DNA from: Lomentospora prolificans
Lineage: Eukaryota; Ascomycota; Sordariomycetes; Microascales; Microascaceae
Direction: 5' to 3'
DNA: 64,000 nucleotides
Assembly (NCBI GenBank): GCA_029532625.1
Contig: JARFXM010000008.1
Location: 1,240,001-1,304,000 of the forward strand
The translations under genes and the position numbers were made by a program. The notes beneath the pieces were generated by a model that was not told the origin of the DNA, did no database searches, and saw only the letters and a program-made list of their open reading frames with translations. Numbering within the stretch: the first letter of the stretch is position 1; every line of letters begins with the position of its first letter. This document shows, one piece after another, positions 1 through 12,759 of the stretch.

Positions 1-3000
1 CCTCGCATCTGCACACACGCACACACGCAATCTCACCCTCCAGGACCCAGGACCGGCCTTGGCAAAGGCACTGCAAAAGCTCGATGGCGACCTATCAACC
101 CGTCTTGGCGCAGATGCAGCCAATATTTTGCCGCCAGGGCGGGGGGGAGGGGGAGAGACTTGTCTATGAAGAAGCTGGGCGTGGAGTCAATGCGAACCGT
201 CTGATGGGCTGCTTTCTTTTTTTTTTTCGCTCGGCTTATGTAGGAAAGAAATCTTGGTGAGCGGGTTTACGGCAGATTCACACACGGACACACACCCACA
301 CACACTCTCTCTTTTCCTTTGCGCCGACAACACGCGTCACTATTAGGATAGAATTTTTTTTTTTTTTTTTTTTTTTTTTGGAATTGGAAAGAGGGTTTTT
401 GGTCTTGAAAAAGACGGTGAGACTCTTCGGGAGAGAGGATATGGATTGGCTTGGGTTCCACGAGCTAGTTGTCTTGGAGAGAACTTGCGATATTGCTTGG
501 CGGCTTCTCCCCTTCTTACAAGAGGTAAAACGTAAAAAAGTCAAACAAAGTCTGAGAGAGAGAGTTGAGAAAGAAAAGAATGGGAGGAAAAGCAGAATTC
601 GAGATGTGACATGTGAACGAGCGAAGACCGGAAGGTGGGCAAGAAAGCAGGGAACGTCTACGTTGTCTACGTTCAGGTACCCGGGCCGCAGTGGGCCGGA
701 ACCGGGCGGCAAGACGGGAGAGATGCACGTCGCGATAGAAACCGGTGAAGAGCCTTCCTGCCTGGCGACACATGCCATGGCCCACAACCTGGAAGACCTG
801 GGTGTGTGTCGATCATCCCGACCCCAATGGTAGCAAAGGAGAAAGAAGAAGTAGAAGAAAAAACCAAGTTCTCCTTTCCAGGCTGCCGGTGGCAGGTAGG
901 GTGTCTCTAGGAAACGCAAAGCTTAGTTAGCTCGCGACCTAGAGAGCTCTCTGCGCGCGGCGGAAGGATAAAGAAAAAAAGGGCGCGGAGGTTCAAGAAA
1001 AAGAAAAAGAAAAGACACCAAAAGCCTGCATCAAGGTTGCGTTCGCTGACGCACCGGGAGGTCTCGGGACGACTCGTCCAGCAGCTTTCCCCGAAATTTG
1101 ATCCAACTCTCAGTGATACCTGTTGATCATAGCTTCCTTCATCATCCCTTGTACAAGGATGCGCGAGTTAAATAAAACAAAACATGCCGGGAGAGGGAGG
1201 GACCGGCGGCGAGCGGGGCGGCAAGTATCCGCGCACATGTTATCCATCTATATATATTCTTTCGGTGGGTGCAGCATAACCACGGCGCCGGTAGGACGTT
1301 TCAAGGTTCCTTCTTCCTTCCCGCTTGGCGTCGCCACCTCGTTGCTCATGTCCAAAAAGGGCCCAGAGCCAGTGAGAGCCAAGAATGATGCCACGAGGTG
1401 CTATCAATTGGGGAACTGATTGGGTCGGGGAGGAGAGCACGTCCGTCGCACAAAGGGGCCGGGGCCGGGAAAGGTGAGAAAAAAAAAAAGGCCAACATCG
1501 ATCCAGGAACTGACAGAAAATAAAAAGAGAAAAAAAAAAAGAAGAAAAAAAAGGTCCCGATAAGTTGTAGTTTCCGTGCATTGAGAAGGATCTGGCGGCA
1601 GAGAGCTGACGTCAACGCATAACCTACACCGAAAGTTCACAAGGAAAGCAACCACTGCCCTCAAGCGTTACCCCCCAGTTAGATTATCAATCCTTGAGAC
1701 AGCGGATTAAAAAAAAAAGTTGAAAGTTGACCAAGACGTAGCGTTGTCGGGAGGAGCAGGAATCAAATGTCCCTGTGCCCACGCCCCGGCCAGCGGCACA
1801 ATGCCTTCCCGGGATGTCATGCTATTTTCGGAGCCCGGCAGCTTTTGAACAGTGAAACGACCCTCCTTCTCCATAGAAAAGGACAGACAGGAATCCACCA
1901 TTTCGAATATCCGAGGCAAACGCGGTCACGTTAATTTGTGTCTCCTGCCAAAGAAAAAGCACGCTAGCCCGAAGCAAGGACTGACGCCTTCTGGAAAACG
2001 CAACTGCGTGTGGAGAGGCAGAGAGTTGGGGCGCCTTCACATACTGGACAAAAGGCTGGTGGGTTAAAGGCCAGCGGTGGCCGCGGATTGCGGCTGCAAT
2101 TGTTCTGGTGCGATTGTGTTGGTGTCAATCGAGTCTGGGATATACTTACTGTACGACAAGTTCGGCGAAACGAAGCAAAGTTTTGTGCCACATCAATCCT
2201 GAACTGTGCCGGCCCAGCTCAGCAAGCACGCACGCATACAGTTTTGGGTTAAACAAGCTCAGGGGGTATTATGTGGCCTGGTGTAGGAGGCGTGCAGCCA
2301 GCTTGTGTGCGTTGTCGTGGGAATTTCTTGCATAGAGCCACCCCCCATCGTACACCAGCAGCAACCCAGAAAGGGGGAAGGGGTGGCGCACCAAGACACC
2401 CTACACCACCCTTAATGCTGGCCACCCGGCGCACGCGAATTGGGGACAGGTGCGGATGGGGAGAGACTGCCGGTTTTCTGTTCTAGCTTGCCAACCAAGA
2501 GCCCACGAAAGTAGTAGTCGAAAGGGTGCCGGACGAGGAAAGCCCCCCTCGAGGAATCAAGTGCAGACTATCATCGAGGCCTGCTTTGAACCCAGTTCAC
2601 CTCTCCTTAGGTCTCGTGCACTTGCATAGTCGGTCCAGACACGCTCGCTGTTGCCCTGGGAAGAGTGAATCAAGTGCCGGGATGGAATCAAGTCACTGCC
2701 CTGCCGGGAACCGTTGGTGTCGACAGACCCTACCCAAACATCACTGCGGCGGCTCGTAAGCTGACCTATTTGATGGCGGGGTAAATAGTTAGCTAAGGGT
2801 AACCAACCACGCAAAACTATGTGACGTTTAGAATAGGATTGAATTCAGACTCGTCCGTTGACCTCCTTCTCCTTCCATCGTCCAAGCTGGCCGCCTTGAA
2901 TTACATTTCACCCCTACTCGTTTCGCTTTCTATGACTAGGATTGCGTGAGCGAGTCCATCAAAAATGCAACCGTCCAGCGTCAAACCCGAGCGGGTGGGG

Positions 3001-6000
3001 GAAGCAACACCACATCCTCAACCGAGCACCGTCACGACGATGCCATGCTGTCTCGTACCGCACCCGCATCCGGGAGAGCGAAAATGAGGGGTTAAGGAGG
3101 CCGCCAACGGCAGTGAGACGTGGGAAAGCAGGTAAAATGATGTGGGGTGAGAAGCAAGTGGGCGAAGGTAGTATGGCTTTAAGAATAGATTGCGGCAATT
3201 TAGAGAAAGTGCGTGCGTGCCGATATGCTGGACTTCTCATCTTCTTTGGACCTGCTAGGTCCTTGCAGCAAAACGACGCCGAAGATGGGCAAGTGTTCAC
3301 CCCAAGCGTATGATTCGGACGCGGGCAGACCTGAGTCGTCGTAGCGGCACGGTGCCATATACAGTGGGGTTGTAGCGCCGTAACATAATCCCAATTGGGA
3401 CCGGGGAAAGGTTTGGAGAGGGTGAGGGGCGGGCTCTGTCGGCGGATGGACCTCTGTCGAAGGGGACACCAAGCAATGCAGAGGATACTAGTGTCGCCGG
3501 AGAGCTCTCCGGATGTAAAACAGGGCGACATCACATGGGGAATGGAGTCCAAGCTCCTTACATTACATATCGAGAAACATGTACCAATCCTGGCAGTCCA
3601 TTTGGCTGCAGATGCAGGGCCATCTGCGCTGGCAGGAGGAGAGCGGTGGTTTTCGACACCAGCCAACGAAAAGCGAGCAAGGGTCTTCAATTTACGTGTC
3701 TGGTACCAATGATGAGAGAAGGAGAGAGAGAGACGAGAGCAGAAAGAAAAAGGATAAGAAGGACGGAAGAGCGGAGGGGGTGTGGCTAATTGCCCAAATT
3801 TGACGATCGACTGTGGTTCTCCATTGGCATTAGTCGCATGCACGACGTTGGGTCCGTCACTTTGTCGATCTGGACGAGCCGAGAGGAGACCAGAAGACAA
3901 GGCAGGCTGGCTTGTCCACCAGTGCCATGTGCAGCGACGAGATCTGGAACACTCTGCTGGAGTTGCTGAGAAGCATAAGGCAGTATCTCTCTTCGTCTCC
4001 ATCAGGGTGTCGCGCTAAATCATATCCATGGATTGATTGATGAGGCGGGGCCATCCCTCGCGCTGCCGCCTTGAAGGCTTGCTTCTACCATTATCGCCAG
4101 TTGTGTGTCGTCAAATGCCCAGGTGCTGTTGTAGGATCTGGTGCGAGGTGAGATGTCATGAGACTAGCCCTAAAAAGAACCCTTAAAGAATATCCTACCC
4201 TGAACGAATTCCCACCAAGTCACCACACAGTACAAGACTGTGCGGGGCTGGGCAACAATATTTGGACGTCCTCGAGGAGCGACCGACCTTTTGATAGCGG
4301 CTTATTGATTGCCTCTTAGTGGAGTGGTGGGTACGGGATTATTGATGCCTTGCCACTGGAAACTGGAAGATGGTTTGAGGGCCTTGGTCCTCGCTAGGCT
4401 AATGGGTAATACTTAAGTCGGACGGATCCTTAATAGAGTAAATTACTGTCTCTCGAGGCATGGATTTTCTCCTGGAAAAAGTCTGGGGAGCTTGTGATGA
4501 TAGTATGATGATGGTTCAAGAAACGCGCAAGTGAAAACTTGCATGCGATTTTCTAACCCCTAACGTCTAAGCGTTGGCATTCGCACTTTTATCGGATGGC
4601 CCATCTCGGCAGAAAGCTCTGTTGTCTTGCCTTGCAAAATCAAGAAGCACCGCTCCGCATCTCGGTAAACCTGCCTGATACGCTATCCCTGGGCTCAGAT
4701 GATGGGCCCCATGTGAGCCAGTATCCGCCTACCGCATGGCGACTATGAGGACAGGGTTGGTTACTGTATCGTAAAGACCTTGCCCAATCTAGGATGATAG
4801 TTCTAGTGTCCAAAGATGGCTAGCAATAGGATTTGTCGTCGAAGCCCAATCCCGGGCTCTGCGTCGCCGGCCCGGCTTGAGAATCCGACTTCCTCACCTC
4901 AGACATAACGAGATCACGCTTCCCAAGGGAAGAAGGGGGGGGTAGGGGGGTGGAGTGCGAACTTCCATCGAATGAGACTAGTCTTGCTCCTGAAATGATG
5001 GAAGAGAACGCGACACTCTTATTCTTGGCACCCAGAAAAAGATCACTTGGCAGCGATACAGCGTTGCTGCCAGTTTGGGAATCAAAGAAGTCTTGGCTGT
5101 CCGTATGCTGAGACGGTAGCCTTGGTACAGACGCCGGAGAACTGGCATGGCTGATGAGACGCCGAGCCGGAGACGCCGTACAAAGAGCCAAGCCATGATA
5201 TCGGTTTAAGGCCCGCCGTAACAGATGCGTTCGGCAAGAAAGACAGCTTGGTGAACATCGTCGGTCGGTTTCTTCACATCTCGGCGCAACACACTTAAGG
5301 CGCACTTCACCTGCACAATTCGGCCACGCCACTTCAATAAAATGTCGAGGCACAAGGCGCGTCCCTCACTATGAAACACCTTCCGCACGATCCACGATAT
5401 TTAGTACCATTTCGCGCTTCCGTCCGCGCGCCAAAGAGAAAGCCAAGACTGGAGGTGGCCGCGGACCCCGTTGACGATACCGTGAATGGTGCCAATGGGC
5501 GCTAAAATGCCTTACAAGGTAAGGTATTCCTAGGTTAGGCATCGAGAGAGCCACCGGCGACAAAATTAAACTCGCCAACAACGTGCGATGTTGCCCGAGT
5601 GAAAATACGGATGACGACGCCTGTGAAGGGTAGTCTGCACTGCACTGGTCAGGTATTAGGCGTGCCAAGACATGATGCTCCGGCCAGCGGGCGAGATGCT
5701 CATGGGGCTTACTCTGGTAGTGGGGGGGGCCAATAGTACCACTGGACGCTAGCGAGCTTGAGAGGCTCGGCCTTGGTAAGATGTCCGCGATGAAGGCATT
5801 TTCATTGTGGGGATGGATACGGTCACTTGACCTTGACCTGATGGGTCGGAATTATCTCGGACTCGAAGCCCCAAGCGCATTCTTCGTTGCAAGACTTGGT
5901 CCTTTGGTTTTGGTGCAGTCGGAAATTTACAAAATGTACGCGGCGTTGTGGACGCGAATCTCATATTGCGGATGTGAAAACCACCAGCCCTATCTCGTCT

Positions 6001-8650
6001 GCCCCGACAGATCACCGAGAAGTGGGCAGGCAATGATGGGTTCAGGATAATGGCCCTGTATCAATGCATGCGTATGAGACTTACAAGCAGGTAATCGAAA
6101 GGAAAAGAAAAGCCGCAGTTGCTCAGATTCTCGTTGTAGTCTCGTAATGCACGAACATGACAATCGTGGAGAAGCATCGAGGACGAGAAATGTAATTGGT
6201 GTCTTGTTCCAGCCACCAGTAGAAGAGTAGTGAGGGCCAAAAATGAGGACGAGGAGAAAGACCTTCCGATGTCGTAAATTCAAGCTCAACAACCCATGTC
6301 GCACCCTGTTAGAAATTGGGTATTGGTCATGGTTGAACGTTAGATGGTGTAAACTATATGCAATGCCGAAGCTCGAGCCCGCCAAGACGACGAGGGTGCC
6401 GGACCCCGAGTCTCTTGGAAAGATTCAATGGCCAGAATTTGTTGTGTATGGTTGGCGAACCAGGGCCACCAAGTTGTCCCCTCTTCCCTGCCCTCTTAAC
6501 CTTTTGACCGGCTTGCGACGTTGGATGATGATGGCGATCAAAGCCCCAGGCCAGTTCTGAATGCATCAATGATCAATTGATAGCATATTGCTAGCATCTG
6601 ACCCCCAGCTTATGGTTATAGTTCGCCGCAAGGCGCCAACATGCGGCCCCCCCCACCCCCCGGGCCCGATAGAATTTGTAGAGGGTGAAGGCAGAAAACT
6701 AGGCTCACAGGAATGGTTGAATTTGTGCGAATGTAAGTTCCAAATCTGACGATGCTGGGTCACCTTTTTCGCCAGTGTCCACCAGGGCTCAATATCTTTT
6801 AGCTACCCTCTTTGCTGGTTTGATGCCAGCATTTACTGGGGCCTACTGGGTTGTCAAATGATAATTTTGGCTTTATGGACATGCTGTAAGCGTATATTAA
6901 GCACACCATACACACTGCACTGTATTGCATCGCCTCGCATGTGCTCCCAGGATGATAACAAGGCCGCCCTAAGCTGGAGGATAAAAGAGTGGGAAATGCC
7001 CCGGAAAAAAAATCCCGAGAAATTTTATTTAACAAAAAAAAAAAAAAAAACCATCTTGTTCCAGGACGTTGAGTTCCGTGTGTAACCGGGCGGGGAACCC
7101 GAAATCCTGGTTGAGCGTTTCTGCTTCCTGCTCCATTCATACTTTTCGCCACCGTTGAGAGCGAAATCTATCACACAATGCTGGAGAAGTTATCGTGGCC
7201 TAGGTGTCTGTCTCCGAAGAAAGACAAGAAAAGAGACCCTGCGTATTTGGTCAGAGTAGGGATGGGTCAAGATGACCCTGCCTACGAAAATCATATGTAC
7301 ACTTACTACATGCATATCTCCTAATCGAGAAGAAAGCTCTTCCACGTTCTTGGGGTGGAGCGTTGATAAAAGAAATGAAAAGAAGAGAAAGCTTGGGGCG
7401 TGTAGGACGGTCTCGGCGTTTTATAGAGACGCCCTGTCCTCCAGTCTCCATTTGTCGTGCACACCACTTGCATGTACACGGTAACAAGACGTGGGTGGAT
7501 GACGATGGGAGAGGGTGAATGGAGAGCCAGCATGAAAGATATACACCGTTTGCAAAACAAGACAGACAGGAGATAGCGCAGGCTGCGCTGCGATGCAGTT
7601 CCGGATGGAGAAGAGGGACTCTAATGTTGATCCGACCAGGACCGTCTGTGGCTGCAAAGAGTAGGGCCGGGACAAATAGGATCAATACTGGCAGCAGGAA
7701 ACAGGAGACAGGCATGAAAATCAACTGCATCCGGGACTGGCTCGTAAGGGAAAGGGGCGGGAGGTGCGTATTTGCCTGTTGTAGCACTGGCATATCAAAT
7801 GGACCTGGCCATTCGCCTCAGCGCGTTCCCACCAAACTGTTAATGCTTTTCATCCCTGGATGTTGTTACTTGTCCAGCACGAGCAGCAACAGCAGCTCGC
7901 ACACAGTGTTACTGCAGACCAGTGCTCCTGCATGGAGGTAGAAAGATCCATGGATGACGCTAGCCCAGTAAAAAGGGCTGTATCAGATCAAGAAAAGTAT
8001 GGATCAATCAATATTGGATGGAAAATAGTGACCGAGAGACCGGCATCAGTCAAATTGGTTGATCCCAGCCCGCCCTTGACGGACAGTGCAATGTCAGTCA
8101 ACCGTACTGCCCCAGGTGGGTTGAATGGGACAGACTGGACCTAGGCTCGGCCAGGCCTGTCAGATGAGTACCATGCCAAGCTCGTACTTTGCGGTAGTGG
8201 TGTCAAGACCTCGCATCGTGAATCGGTAGTGGATCACTCGATTCAGCCGGCCCCTTACTGCCCCCTACTGGGACCGGTTGTAGAGACACCTGGGGGGAAC
8301 CATCGCGCACACGGGGCCCAAGTACTTGTCTAACCACGGCCATTCCCCATTCTACTTACACAGACCTGCGTAAAAGTCATGGCAGAACAAATTTTCAGTG
8401 ATTTTGTTTTTCTCTTCGTCGATTTCCTTGGCCGAATCTTCTCTTCCAGGTCTTGCTCCGGCCTTGGCCAGCCAACATTTTGAAGCCACCGCTTCGCTGG
8501 CTAATTAATACTCGGGACTAGTGACAGTACCAATCACCTCTGCAATAAAACCCTCGTCCCTCTATTCGAATGATTGGGAATCCTCCATGTCCTTCCGTGT
8601 CTGCCCGTTCCCTTGCCCACAGACTGTGAATATTGGTAGTAGTTTATAAC
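1..8650. other. Gene-free region with homopolymer and purine tracts
   Basis: I find no gene with family similarity, spliced exon structure or coding-type codon use in this 8.6 kb. Visible structure: a CA/GA-rich patch at about 275-320, a run of 26 T at 354-379, A/G-rich low-complexity DNA at about 840-1015 and 1480-1555, and an A run near 7035-7050. A 347-codon frame on the minus strand (2959-4002) is discussed separately. CCAAT at about 8531 followed by an AATAAAA-like stretch may belong to the promoter of the downstream kinase. The region may hold regulatory DNA or non-coding transcripts, but nothing in the sequence proves it. Confidence 0.6.
2959..4002 (-). other. Long ATG-initiated open frame, probably not a gene
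   Basis: An uninterrupted 347-codon frame begins with a true ATG at 4002. The predicted product is rich in Ser, Pro, Arg, Cys, His and Trp and poor in Asp and Glu, matches no family I know, and has mixed third-position composition unlike the clear genes here. The minus strand is pyrimidine-rich, which removes stop codons and favours chance open frames. I list it because its length is unusual for intergenic DNA. It could be a lineage-specific orphan or chance. Confidence 0.2.
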
Positions 8651-8761
8651 CATAAAATTCTAGCTACCCTCCCTTACAAATAAGAGCAAACCCTGAGCAG
8701 CGCACGCCTGTGTTCCTCCTCCTTTTATACCTGCTTCTCAAGCTCTGGTGCTGGTCTTTCC

Positions 8762-8803
8762 ATGTTCCTCCTGGTGTCCCCCCATCTGCCCTCTGCACTT
8801 TAA
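8762..8803 (+). promoter_or_regulatory. uORF 1, 13 codons
   Basis: ATG at 8762 to TAA at 8801-8803. It is the first ATG in the putative leader of the kinase at 11172. It is part of the mRNA only if transcription starts upstream of it. Confidence 0.35.
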
Positions 8804-9117
8804 ACTTCCGGAACTCGATACTACATACTGTCACTACTACCTCAGTCCTCAGTACACCACGGCTCTGTCGACTTTCTAGACGACTTGCACTCACCACGAC
8901 GCTTGATCCTGTTGACTAGCCTACACGTTACTGCCGCATCATAGATCCGCACCCGCTCTACGCCCACGGTGACAGATCGGAGCGAACTGGCAATCTGCAA
9001 CGCACACCCCAAGTACACCTACCATTTGACACTGAGACCTATAAACTACCTACACCTCACGGTTCCCCTCCTCACCTCCCCATCCCTCTTTCTCTGTCCA
9101 CTCTTGCTTTCCCCTTG

Positions 9118-9177
9118 ATGCGCCGCGTGCTCCACGCATCTAAGCTAGATTTATATTTGACCGCAGCGTTAGACTGA
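9118..9177 (+). promoter_or_regulatory. uORF 2, 19 codons
   Basis: ATG at 9118 to TGA at 9175-9177, inside the putative kinase leader. The peptide is short and basic at its start. It would impose reinitiation or leaky scanning on translation of the kinase. Confidence 0.4.
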
Positions 9178-9294
9178 AAAAGACATATCCCTCCTCCCCA
9201 TTCTTCCTCTCTCCTCTCTCTGTCTCCTTCGTTTCCCCTTCCTCCTGCGCTTTGAATTGTCCTTGTCGACTACTTTAGAAACTTGGTGGTTTCC

Positions 9295-9348
9295 ATGATG
9301 CTCTTATCGGCCAGCTTATCGTTATCCATTGTTATCCCTGTTCTTTGA
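9295..9348 (+). promoter_or_regulatory. uORF 3, hydrophobic 17-residue peptide
   Basis: Tandem ATGATG at 9295 opens a frame that ends at TGA 9346-9348. The predicted peptide MMLLSASLSLSIVIPVL is almost wholly hydrophobic, like a signal anchor or a stalling-type nascent peptide. It is the third ATG site in the leader and lies 1.8 kb before the kinase start. Confidence 0.4.
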
Positions 9349-10082
9349 CACCTCTGGTGCTGATTTGTCGGCACTGGGTTTAGTCCAGTCGAGCCCTGAA
9401 GGTGGTCTGCGAATTATCCGGCACACTTGCACTTAGTTCCCAGCCAAACCCATTTTCCACCCCGACGTCTTGAGACAGTCTACCTCGCCTGCTCGCCAAA
9501 GCTCGGAAAGAACATCAGCTGTTTCCTAAGAGAGAACCATCACTTCTGCTGGTTAAACCCAATACTATTGCCCTTTCAGCCTTCTGTTCACCAACCCCAG
9601 TTGGTGCTCCTTGCTCGTCGCCCACAGCAGTGTTTAGCGTGTGCAAGAGAGCAATCCAAACTCTGTTCTGCCCGCTGTTACTGGGTCTTGGACGGTAGTC
9701 GTCTTGACGACCATCGTCGCTCTCCCTCGTTTCACTGTCGCCACCAAGTACAATCTGAGTGGCTTTCCCTCGGGGGAAAACTACTGGTTGTGCGAGCCAA
9801 TCCCGTCCCACTACCGCTCAAAGCCTGGTTAACACCGTCATACCTCATTTGGCGACTCGAACACTTGATTTGGAACGAGTCCTGCAATTCAGGAGCCTAT
9901 TCTCAGCCAATTTCATCTGAGCCGCCAACAAGCCAAGCTTACGGTTAAACCAGACATCGCCCACATCTCAGCATCGCCAGGTCACGAGGCTCGCTCACAC
10001 GTCCATCTTCTTTTGCATTCTCCTCACCACTCCTACCGGTTTCCCTTTTTTGCGCAACGCAATAGGAAAACTAGGCGTTGGT

Positions 10083-10115
10083 ATGCTTGCAAGCCAGAAA
10101 AAACATCCCAAATAG
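10083..10115 (+). promoter_or_regulatory. uORF 4, 10 codons
   Basis: ATG at 10083 to TAG at 10113-10115. It is the only ATG between 9349 and the kinase initiation codon at 11172, about 1.06 kb upstream, which leaves ample distance for reinitiation. Confidence 0.4.
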
Positions 10116-11171
10116 AAAATTCCGCCGCCACCCGCAAGCGAATTTCGCGCTCCAGTACGACACTCAAAACACGCCAGTGTCATTCTTTGACAGAGCCACT
10201 CTTGTCATCACGCCCTACCCTCTTCTAAGCATTGTTACCAGCATTAGTCACCATCATTAGCCTTAGCCCTCCTTTTGACTTATTATTGTGCTCCCTACTC
10301 TCTTCCTGGCTCCGCCACAGCACAAATCTTGCCACCCAGCGCTCTTGTTTCCCTCTTTCCTGCCTCTCTTGCTTCTTGTCTGCCTGCTGCGCCAATTCAT
10401 CTGTACCTCTTTTGTCCCTTCTCGGACTTTGACCTCATTGTGCTGAGACAACACTACTCTTGGGGAGTACTTTGCCAAGAACTCCGTCAGGCACACCCAA
10501 TACACCCCCCTTCCCTTCCTCACTTACACGCTCCCTCGCCGCCACAACCTAAAGCGCAACACCCTTTACATCATACTTTGGCCTGTAATACCAGGTTCGC
10601 TTCCTCTGCCGCCGAAGCCGTCGACTACCGGTAACCCGCGGTCCAAAACGTATAGAAGCCCATCACGTCGACAATCGCCAGGGCTTGCTCACATTAATTC
10701 ATCGCCGTCGCCTGCCAGCAGCCTTCTAGTTCGAATTCCGTTACGACAGCTCGTACCCTCTTTTCTTTTCTTTCTAATCCATCTCTACCTCTATTACCCG
10801 CTCTAATTCCTAATTAAAAGACCTCGTCGTGCCTATTCTCCCACTGCACGATTCCTCTTGGACCCAGACCCTGTTATAGAAGGCAAAGAGAAAGAAAAAG
10901 CGACGGAACCGCAAGAAATATTCCCATCGGGGCGGGACCCGTGCAAAGAGAAAGCGAAGCACATCCCCCCTTCAGTCTCTCTTCCTCCCTCAGGCAAGGA
11001 ACAAATAGACTCCTCTGATCGCATCTCGAACAATTGCGAGCTAGGAAAAAGGAAGAAAAACACCTCCAGGCGAGAAATACGCTTGCAGAGCAGCCCTTAA
11101 AGCGCCGGTCGTGACCTTAGTACACCGTATCTTCTTCATCGCTTTATTTTACCCAACAGTATCACATCGCC

Positions 11172-12759
11172 ATGCCGCTCCATACATCAAATCCCCCTTC
11201 CGAGGCGGGTTCTAAACCGTCCTCGCTCAAATCCGCTGTATCCCAGCAAGAATCCGCCACAACCGAGGCTGCAACGACCACCACTGTAGTCTCACAGAAC
11301 GGCAAACCTATGAACGGCGTTTCTCCCCTCCCATCGCCTGGAGTAGTTGACGGCAAGCCTCTGGAGAAGGCGTCGGTGAAAGACAGACTATCTCGCATGT
11401 TTTCGACCAAAGAGAATGCGGCGTCCGCCTCGAAAACCTCCAGTAGAGTCTCCACCCCCGTCCCTGGCGGGACCCGTAAGTTATCCCACAGCGAAAAAGT
11501 CCCCGTACAAGGAGCAGCCCCCTCCGTCTCCTCGACCACCGGCTCGACAACGTACCGCCCGAGCTCGAAACCCAAAGAACCCCCACAGCGCTTTTCTCTG
11601 AACCCCGATGCGACCGGCGGCCACGAGCACTACCTAAAAAATAGCAGGAGACAGGAAAAGCTGTCCGACCTCTGGCGAAGCCTGATCGGAAAGAAGGCAA
11701 CCCCGGAAAGCGAGCTCTCTCTGGTCACGACCTGGATGGATACGTACCATGATGGTAAGGACGGTCCCCCTACCGGGCCGGCCCCCGAAAAGAAGCCCGG
11801 CCCCAACACGACGCCTACACTTTTCGAGAAGTACGGCAAATGCCAGGAAATCATTGGCAGGGGCGCTTTTGGCGTTGTACGCATCTCCCACAAGAAACTT
11901 GAGAATGGCGGTGGTGAAAAGCTCTTTGCCGTCAAGGAGTTCCGGCGCCGTCCCGAAGAGTCGGAGCGAAAGTATAACAAGAGGTTGACGTCCGAGTTCT
12001 GCATTTCATCGTCCCTCCGCCACCCCAATGTTATTCATACGCTCGACCTGCTTAAGGACTCCAAGGGTGATTACTGTGAAGTGATGGAGTTCTGCGCCGG
12101 AGGCGACCTGCACTCGCTTGTCGTTGCGGCTGTTAAGCTTGAAGTACAGGAGGCCGACTGCCTCTTCAAGCAACTGATGCGTGGTGTCAACTACCTCCAC
12201 GAGATGGGTGTGGCTCACCGCGACCTCAAGCCCGAGAACCTCTTGCTCACGACGCATGGTGCTCTCAAGATTACTGATTTTGGGAACGGCGAGTGCTTCC
12301 GCATGGCATGGGAAACGGATGCCCACATGGTATCGGGTCTCTGCGGCTCCGCACCTTACATTGCTCCCGAGGAGTACACTGAGAAGGAGTTCGACCCCCG
12401 AGCCGTCGATGTGTGGGCTTGCGGTGTTATATATATGGCCATGAGAACCGGTCGTCACCTCTGGCACGTGGCCAAGAAGGACGAAGACGAATTCTATGCT
12501 CGCTACCTCGAAGGCCGGAAAGATGAGGAAGGATACCAGCCAATTGAGTCGCTTCATAGGGTAAGATAGTATACTTCCTCCCTCCTCGATGTTTGCTGAG
12601 CACCAACTAATACATCTTGCTTAAAAGGCTCGCTGTCGCAACGTCATCTACTCTATCCTAGACCCCAACCCTAAGCGACGACTTCAAGCCTCGCAAGTCC
12701 TCAAGTCCGAGTGGGGCCGCGAAATAAAAGTCTGTAGAGCCGGCGAGGAGGGAATATAG
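11172..12759 (+). CDS. HAL4/SAT4-type serine/threonine protein kinase
   Basis: Exons 11172-12560 and 12628-12759 join across a 67-base intron (GTAAGA...CTAAT...AAAAG), giving 506 residues. The first 200 residues are Ser/Pro/Thr-rich and disordered. The kinase domain starts near residue 217: glycine loop [10 protein letters not shown] (about 227), invariant lysine in FAVKEF (about 254), catalytic loop HRDLKPEN (about 349), DFG (about 370) and an APYIAPEE activation-segment end (about 400). The second exon supplies the C-lobe end around [17 protein letters not shown]. In yeast, Hal4/Hal5 kinases stabilise plasma-membrane potassium and nutrient transporters and support salt tolerance; the same role here is inference from family. 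The start follows the last of few upstream ATGs, and a long leader with uORFs suggests translational control. Confidence 0.9.

Larger units (their letters stand above)
8650..11171 (+). promoter_or_regulatory. Probable long pyrimidine-rich 5' leader of the HAL-type kinase
   Basis: From about 8.65 kb to the kinase ATG the plus strand turns strongly C+T-rich. It contains only four ATG start sites, counting the ATGATG at 9295 as one. Between 9349 and 11171 (1.8 kb) I find a single ATG, at 10083, although about 28 would be expected by chance. AUG depletion on one strand is the usual mark of a transcribed leader. Long leaders are common for fungal regulatory genes. The transcription start is inferred, and the leader may contain introns. 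Confidence 0.55.

Noticed and set aside
354..379. 26-base T run as a possible polyadenylation or retrotransposon tail
   Set aside because: No upstream element body, target duplication or coding remnant; simple homopolymer slippage is enough.
9427..9948. 173-codon open frame in the kinase leader
   Set aside because: It begins at TTG, contains no ATG and lies in an AUG-depleted pyrimidine-rich leader, where stops are rare by composition.
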